Source of the DNA: an uncultured Collinsella sp. | GTDB taxonomy: Bacteria; Actinomycetota; Coriobacteriia; Coriobacteriales; Coriobacteriaceae | Direction: 5' to 3' | DNA length: 8,495 nucleotides | NCBI GenBank assembly: GCA_905197385.1 | Contig: CAJJYO010000057.1 | Span: forward strand, 1-8,495 | Shown: positions 7,243 to 8,495 of the stretch, in pieces | Layout: each line of letters starts with the position of its first letter | Position numbering within the stretch: position 1 is the stretch's first letter | Position numbers and translations under genes: made by a program | Notes under the pieces: model-generated | Told to the model about the DNA's origin: nothing | The model's input: only the letters and a program-made list of their open reading frames with translations | Database searches by the model: none

Positions 7243-7271
7243 TAGAACATTCGTTCGTATTTAGCTACAAT
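7243..7271 (+). promoter_or_regulatory. Promoter of the 28-aa peptide gene
   Basis: TACAAT at 7266-7271 (five of six) is preceded by TAGAAC at 7243-7248 (three of six) with a 17-nt spacer. Transcription would start about 7277-7279, exactly where the complementary 5' arm begins. The weak -35 box suits a regulated promoter. Confidence 0.55.
7245..7256. promoter_or_regulatory. LexA-like (SOS box) site inside the peptide promoter
   Basis: GAAC-ATTC-GTTC followed by G fits the Gram-positive LexA/DinR core GAAC-N4-GTTC; the full consensus is CGAAC-N4-GTTCG, and only the first C is missing (A here). It overlaps the -35 box and spacer, the position expected for repression. Eight fixed bases make chance occurrence in this roughly 165-bp intergenic stretch unlikely but possible. 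Confidence 0.45.
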
Positions 7272-7277
7272 GGAAGT

Positions 7278-7501
7278 TGAAGCAGATGGGCCAGCTCCCT
7301 CTACCCGAGAAGGAGATGGACTATGAGTATTGACGATGTCCTGACGTTGTTATTGCTTGTAATCGCGGCTGTGGAGCTCGGCATTCACATTGGAGGTCGA
7401 ATGAAATAGCCGCCCCCGCGTAATGCGAAGACGGCCACTTCTCACGCTACAAACGTGTTTGGGAGTTGGCCAACCCGCGGCAACGGGTGCCATCTGCTTC
7501 A
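7278..7501 (+). other. Predicted mRNA with 22-nt 5'-3' self-complementarity around the small ORF
   Basis: The leader 7278-7299 can pair entirely with the 3' region: 7278-7289 with 7490-7501 (12 perfect pairs) and 7290-7299 with 7461-7470 (10 pairs, one G-U). The 19 unpaired 3' bases between the arms hold their own hairpin, ACCCG 7473-7477 with CGGGT 7484-7488, giving a three-way junction. A competing local hairpin pairs 7433-7443 with 7461-7471 (GGCCA-TGGCC and TTCTC-GGGAG). The RNA could therefore switch between a nascent local fold and a closed end-to-end fold. Such long-distance interactions hold hok- and AapA-type toxin mRNAs inactive. No poly-T terminator is seen, so the true 3' end is unknown. 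Confidence 0.6.
7323..7409 (+). CDS. 28-aa single-helix membrane peptide, type I toxin or holin-like candidate
   Basis: ATG 7323 has AAGGAG 7 nt upstream, the best ribosome site in the window, and the frame ends at TAG after 28 codons. The peptide starts MSIDDVLTLL, runs through a continuous hydrophobic stretch (about residues 6-19, LLLLVIAAVEL) and ends HIGGRMK: an acidic N-terminus, one membrane helix and a basic C-terminus. That shape is typical of small membrane toxins such as TxpA/Fst/TisB and of the 'putative holin-like toxin' peptides of Gram-positives. It is embedded in an RNA whose ends are complementary, behind a promoter with a LexA-like site. No antisense RNA promoter could be assigned with confidence on the minus strand. 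A regulatory leader peptide or a membrane-protein modulator are the alternatives. The coding call rests on ribosome site, composition and context. Confidence 0.65.
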   Translation: MSIDDVLTLLLLVIAAVELGIHIGGRMK

Positions 7502-7566
7502 TCTTATGCGAATCACTGCCTCATTTCAACAAGCCCCTAGGGCTCAAATGGAATCGCGATAATACC

Positions 7567-7572
7567 TATAAT
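7567..7572 (+). promoter_or_regulatory. -10 element for tcdA
   Basis: A perfect TATAAT lies 45 nt before the tcdA start. The -35 position 17 nt upstream (TCAAAT at 7544-7549) is poor, so the promoter may need an activator or be moderate in strength. Confidence 0.5.
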
Positions 7573-7616
7573 GACGATAGCTAAAACACGATTCGCTTCC
7601 CCATCGGAGGATGTCT

Positions 7617-8414
7617 ATGACCGAAACCACAGCCGCAACCCCCAACGAGACACGCGACACCAAGCTCGAGATCATCATGGGCCGCGAGGCACTCGACAAA
7701 CTCGCCGCCGCCACGGTGCTGGTGCTCGGCTGCGGAGGTGTGGGCTCCAATTGCTGCGAGGCACTTGTCCGCGGCGGCATTGGTCATTTCGTCATTCTGG
7801 ATAAGGACATCATCGCGCCCAGCAATATCAATCGCCAGGCCATCGCCTTTCAAAGCACCATCGGCAAGCGCAAGGTCGATGTTATGGAAGCCATGATCCA
7901 CGACATCAATCCAGCCGCTACCGTCATCAAGCGCACCGAATACCTGTTGAGCGACAATATCGACGAATTTTTCGCGCGCGTTTTGGAGCAGACGGACGGC
8001 AAGCTCGACTACGTCGTCGACGCCATCGACACCATCTCGGCCAAGCTCACCATTGCCAAATATGCTCAGGACCACGACATTCGTTTGGTTAGCTCCATGG
8101 GCGGGGCCAACAAGCTCCATCCCGAGTGCCTCCGCTTTGCCGACATTTTCGATACGGTACGTGACCCCATGAGCCGCATCATGCGCAAAGAATGCAAGAA
8201 GCGCGGAATCAAGAGTCTACATGTACTGTTTAGCTGCGAGGAATCGGTTAAGACACAGCCCCGCGACCCTTCCAATATCCACGAGCGCACCGAGCTCGGA
8301 ACCGCCAGCTTTATGCCGCCCATCATGGGCCAGATGATTGCCGGCGAGGTTATCCGCCAGATCAGTGGCCGCGGCACCGAGCGCGTGCGCGCCGATGGCC
8401 AGCGCTTGGACTAG
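7617..8414 (+). CDS. tcdA: tRNA threonylcarbamoyladenosine dehydratase (E1-like, ThiF/MoeB superfamily)
   Basis: TcdA (CsdL) uses ATP to convert t6A at tRNA position 37 to its cyclic form ct6A, improving decoding of ANN codons. The 265-aa protein has the short E1-like layout: a lead-in resembling family N-termini (TKLEIIMGREAL), nucleotide loop GCGGVGS 38-44, LDKD 61-64, N70 with NR 72-73, Lys84/86 and DAID 135-138. A C-terminal half follows with SSMGGANKLHP, MRKECKKRGIKSL and the tail GTASFMPPIMGQMIAGEV. The SSMGxxNKL and KKRGIKSL segments are typical of the TcdA branch of Gram-positives and separate it from ThiF and MoeB. No sulfur-carrier genes lie nearby. GGAGG touches an ATG at 7611, so the start is placed at ATG 7617, 6 nt from it. 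tatD follows after 14 nt, suggesting an operon. Confidence 0.88.
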   Translation: MTETTAATPNETRDTKLEIIMGREALDKLAAATVLVLGCGGVGSNCCEALVRGGIGHFVILDKDIIAPSNINRQAIAFQSTIGKRKVDVMEAMIHDINPAATVIKRTEYLLSDNIDEFFARVLEQTDGKLDYVVDAIDTISAKLTIAKYAQDHDIRLVSSMGGANKLHPECLRFADIFDTVRDPMSRIMRKECKKRGIKSLHVLFSCEESVKTQPRDPSNIHERTELGTASFMPPIMGQMIAGEVIRQISGRGTERVRADGQRLD

Positions 8415-8428
8415 CGGAGCGCGCCGAG

Positions 8429-8495
8429 ATGGAGCCCCGGTTATTTGATGCACACTGCCATCTTGATTTAATGGCTCACCCGGACGCCGTTGCCG
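8429..8495 (+). CDS. TatD-family metal-dependent hydrolase, 5' end only
   Basis: Only 22 codons are inside the window. After MEPR comes LFDAHCHLD, the hallmark start of TatD-family TIM-barrel nucleases, with the HxH metal ligands at His9 and His11. TatD proteins are Mg-dependent 3'-5' exonucleases or phosphoesterases linked to DNA repair. CGGAG lies 9 nt before ATG 8429, and the gap to tcdA is 14 nt, so the two are probably cotranscribed. Too little is present to say whether the catalytic Glu and later His/Asp ligands are intact. Confidence 0.8.
   Translation, partial: MEPRLFDAHCHLDLMAHPDAVA

Noticed and set aside
7532..7544. AGCCC-CTA-GGGCT hairpin as terminator of the peptide RNA
   Set aside because: The stem is only 5 bp and is followed by CAAATGG, not a T run.
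7410..7560. Antisense RNA gene opposite the 28-aa peptide
   Set aside because: Several AT-rich hexamers occur on the minus strand (for example TAAGAT), but none has an acceptable -35 at 16-18 nt, so no antisense promoter is claimed.

Overview
The window is high-GC bacterial DNA of ordinary chromosomal character. Alanine- and GC-rich proteins, an EttA, a glutamine-dependent NAD synthetase and Ser/Thr/Asn-rich membrane-anchored proteins suggest an actinobacterium of the Coriobacteriia, with Collinsella or a close relative as my best guess. That is inference from protein style, since there is no rRNA or other marker here.

Left part (1-4150): the 5' two thirds of nadE runs leftward off the window edge. 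Diverging from it is a 320-aa membrane protein with a glycine/alanine-rich hydrophobic patch, a second membrane helix and a long Ser/Thr/Asn/Gln/Gly tail. It is followed by a hairpin terminator, then a 433-aa protein with small folded N- and C-terminal domains joined by a basic patch and a long acidic, then Pro-Ala linker. A strong intrinsic terminator closes this gene.

Middle (4150-6180): a roughly 155-bp imperfect palindrome with a cUUCGg hairpin abuts the 3' end of ettA, a leftward gene for the ABC-F translation factor EttA. The terminator of the next leftward operon lies just upstream of ettA.

Right part (6181-8495): a leftward sdpR-sdpI type operon has an ArsR-family repressor that overlaps an SdpI-type immunity-like membrane protein by 8 nt. 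The sdpI frame is interrupted by an in-frame TGA at codon 47, where the sequence context calls for Trp. Diverging from sdpR is the most interesting locus. It encodes a 28-codon hydrophobic peptide with a perfect Shine-Dalgarno, driven by a promoter that contains a LexA-like GAAC-N4-GTTC site. Its predicted RNA 5' end is complementary over 22 nt to its own 3' end. This is the design of a type I toxin mRNA with possible SOS control. Next come tcdA (tRNA t6A37 dehydratase, E1-like) and, 14 nt later, the start of a TatD-family hydrolase, probably one operon.

No tRNA, rRNA, CRISPR, insertion sequence or phage genes were seen.
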